NCBI GenBank assembly: GCA_002320245.1
Contig: DCKD01000083.1
Span: 1-15,597 of the forward strand
Origin: Lachnospiraceae bacterium UBA1683
GTDB taxonomy: Bacteria > Bacillota > Clostridia > Lachnospirales > Lachnospiraceae
Direction of reading: 5' to 3'
DNA: 15,597 bases
Shown one piece after another: positions 14,511 to 15,597 of this stretch. Position numbers and translations under genes: made by a program. The notes under the pieces are model-generated. The model worked only from the letters and a program-made list of their open reading frames with translations. It did not search any database and was not told the origin of the DNA. Each line of letters begins with the position of its first letter. The stretch's first letter is position 1.

Positions 14511-15488
14511 TTATTGAAAAGATTCGTTCTCTCCAAACACAATTGTCACGGAAAATATATTCTGCTCTGTTCTAATCTCCATCTCTCCGTGGTATTTTTT
14601 CACCGTAGCTTTTACATTTTGCAGACCGATTCCCTCATGTCCCGGTTTGGACGACTTCCCATTCTGATATGGAAGATACAGTGGGTTACTAATTTTTACC
14701 ACTGTAAAATCCTGAATCTCATCCGCACGGATTTTCAGCCAAAAGTCTTCCCTGACCTTCTGGGATTCATCGGAAATACGCCCCGCATCCACTGCATTCT
14801 CAAGAAGATTCGCAAAAATTGTAGTAATATCCATATCACTGATAAATTCCAGACTGACTCCATTCAGATTACAGTCCACCTGCTTTTCCGGAATTCCTCT
14901 CAGCTTATCATTCATTACAATGTTCAGGATTCTGTTTTCTGTGTAAAATTTCATTCCAAGAGAATTCAGCATAACATGGACATCTTCCATATATCCACTT
15001 CGCTCTATCTGATATTTCTGTTCCATCGCATGCAAATGATTCCGTATATCATGGATAAGCTTCCTAGATTTATTATAATTACTTTCCATCTCCTCATAAT
15101 ACTGCGCCGTCAGTTCCTTTTGCTGCTGCATCAGTTCCAGGCGATGTTTCAGCTCACCGTTTTTTTCCACATCATACCAAAAATACAGGCAATACAGATT
15201 CACCACAATCAGTAACATACAAAAAATCAAAATCCAGTAATCACCATAACGAATCAGAAATATCTCGCTTGATACCGTATAAATAAATAACATTCCTATA
15301 CTAAATATCGGAACAATGACCATTCCCCTCACTCTCACATAGGGACTATCCTTAAATCTTCTCCGAATAATCTCTCTCATTATAACGGTTACAATGAGCA
15401 GTAAAAAAGTTTTAAATATCATACCCAGAACACTAAGGAAACACTGATTAAAAATCAGCGTAGCACGCTTAATTGCTATTATCTGCAT
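14511..15488 (-). CDS. GHKL-type sensor histidine kinase (AgrC/BlpH-like), 5' part probably lost
   Basis: Kinase of the peptide-responsive class. Intact parts: three membrane segments (near 15440-15370, 15330-15250 and 15240-15175), a coiled coil, the H-box KSRKLIHDIRNHLHAM (phosphoacceptor His at 15053-15051), the N-box FANLLENAVDAG and the G-box GHEGIGLQNVKATVKKYHG. Full-length relatives have about 430 residues and six or seven membrane segments; here only the second half of the sensor domain is recognisable. The frame is open to 15563, but that start would be TTG, and the first 47 or so codons do not look like a sensor domain. ATGs at 15488 and 15422 lack an SD; I give 15488 as a placeholder. 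An AGGAGGG at about 15530 fits no ATG. No response regulator is in view. Either a truncated gene, a pseudogene, or a gene with an unusual start. Confidence 0.7.
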   Translation of the reverse strand: MQIIAIKRATLIFNQCFLSVLGMIFKTFLLLIVTVIMREIIRRRFKDSPYVRVRGMVIVPIFSIGMLFIYTVSSEIFLIRYGDYWILIFCMLLIVVNLYCLYFWYDVEKNGELKHRLELMQQQKELTAQYYEEMESNYNKSRKLIHDIRNHLHAMEQKYQIERSGYMEDVHVMLNSLGMKFYTENRILNIVMNDKLRGIPEKQVDCNLNGVSLEFISDMDITTIFANLLENAVDAGRISDESQKVREDFWLKIRADEIQDFTVVKISNPLYLPYQNGKSSKPGHEGIGLQNVKATVKKYHGEMEIRTEQNIFSVTIVFGENESFQ

Positions 15489-15548
15489 TTTTTTCGGTTT
15501 AATGGTATCAATGGCCCTTCGATACCCTCCTTGCATGCTTGATTCCGT

Positions 15549-15579
15549 GTATGCCCTCCCCAAAGGGCATACTTATGCC
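15549..15579. repeat. overlapping inverted repeats upstream of the kinase
   Basis: GTATGCCC (15549-15556) pairs with GGGCATAC (15565-15572); the GGCATA of that arm can instead pair with TATGCC (15574-15579). A further GGTATC/GATACC repeat lies near 15507-15529. They lie where the expected kinase 5' end is missing and may mark an insertion or rearrangement. Confidence 0.5.
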
Positions 15580-15597
15580 ATACAAAAATCCCTGCTT

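Overview
The window looks like a chromosomal segment of a low-to-mid-GC Gram-positive anaerobe of the Clostridia, most likely a gut Lachnospiraceae (Dorea/Blautia/Mediterraneibacter-like). The reasons are strong AGGAGG-type ribosome sites, consensus TTGACA/TATAAT promoters, an FMN riboswitch ahead of ribU, NhaC and MATE transporters, a SleB-type hydrolase and an AgrC/BlpH-like GHKL kinase. The genus is an inference. Every intact gene lies on the minus strand; the only plus-strand gene is a decayed HAD phosphatase at the left edge.

Reading along the minus strand from the right: (1) 15.5-13.0 kb, a compact cassette of a GHKL sensor kinase whose 5' part looks lost or replaced, a DUF3887-like lipoprotein and a CPBP membrane protease, closed by a strong terminator. 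(2) 12.96-11.49 kb, a MATE efflux pump with its own promoter. (3) 11.44-10.47 kb, promoter, FMN riboswitch, terminator, an extra perfect hairpin, then the riboflavin transporter ribU. (4) 10.23-9.32 kb, a strong promoter, a 168-nt AT-rich leader and a secreted SleB/CwlJ-type wall hydrolase, followed by a REP-like palindrome cluster. (5) 9.2-7.85 kb, nhaC with a clear promoter. (6) 7.77-6.25 kb, promoter, a 25-codon acidic leader ORF, a terminator with a possible antiterminator, then a CNNM/CorC-type transporter (Mg2+-transport family). (7) a GC-rich, hairpin-rich element of about 220 bp, then eno. (8) two copies of a 24-bp repeat carrying paired GATAAG boxes, then secG with its own promoter and terminator. 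(9) the rnr-smpB-aroD operon.

How it works together: eno (glycolysis), secG (secretion), rnr and smpB (RNA decay and trans-translation) and aroD (shikimate pathway) are housekeeping. The right half is mostly envelope functions: ion and drug transport, vitamin uptake, wall hydrolysis and a probable peptide-sensing/immunity cassette. The observations most worth following up are the leader-peptide/attenuator architecture before the CorC-type gene, the GC-rich element upstream of eno, and the disrupted sensor part of the kinase.
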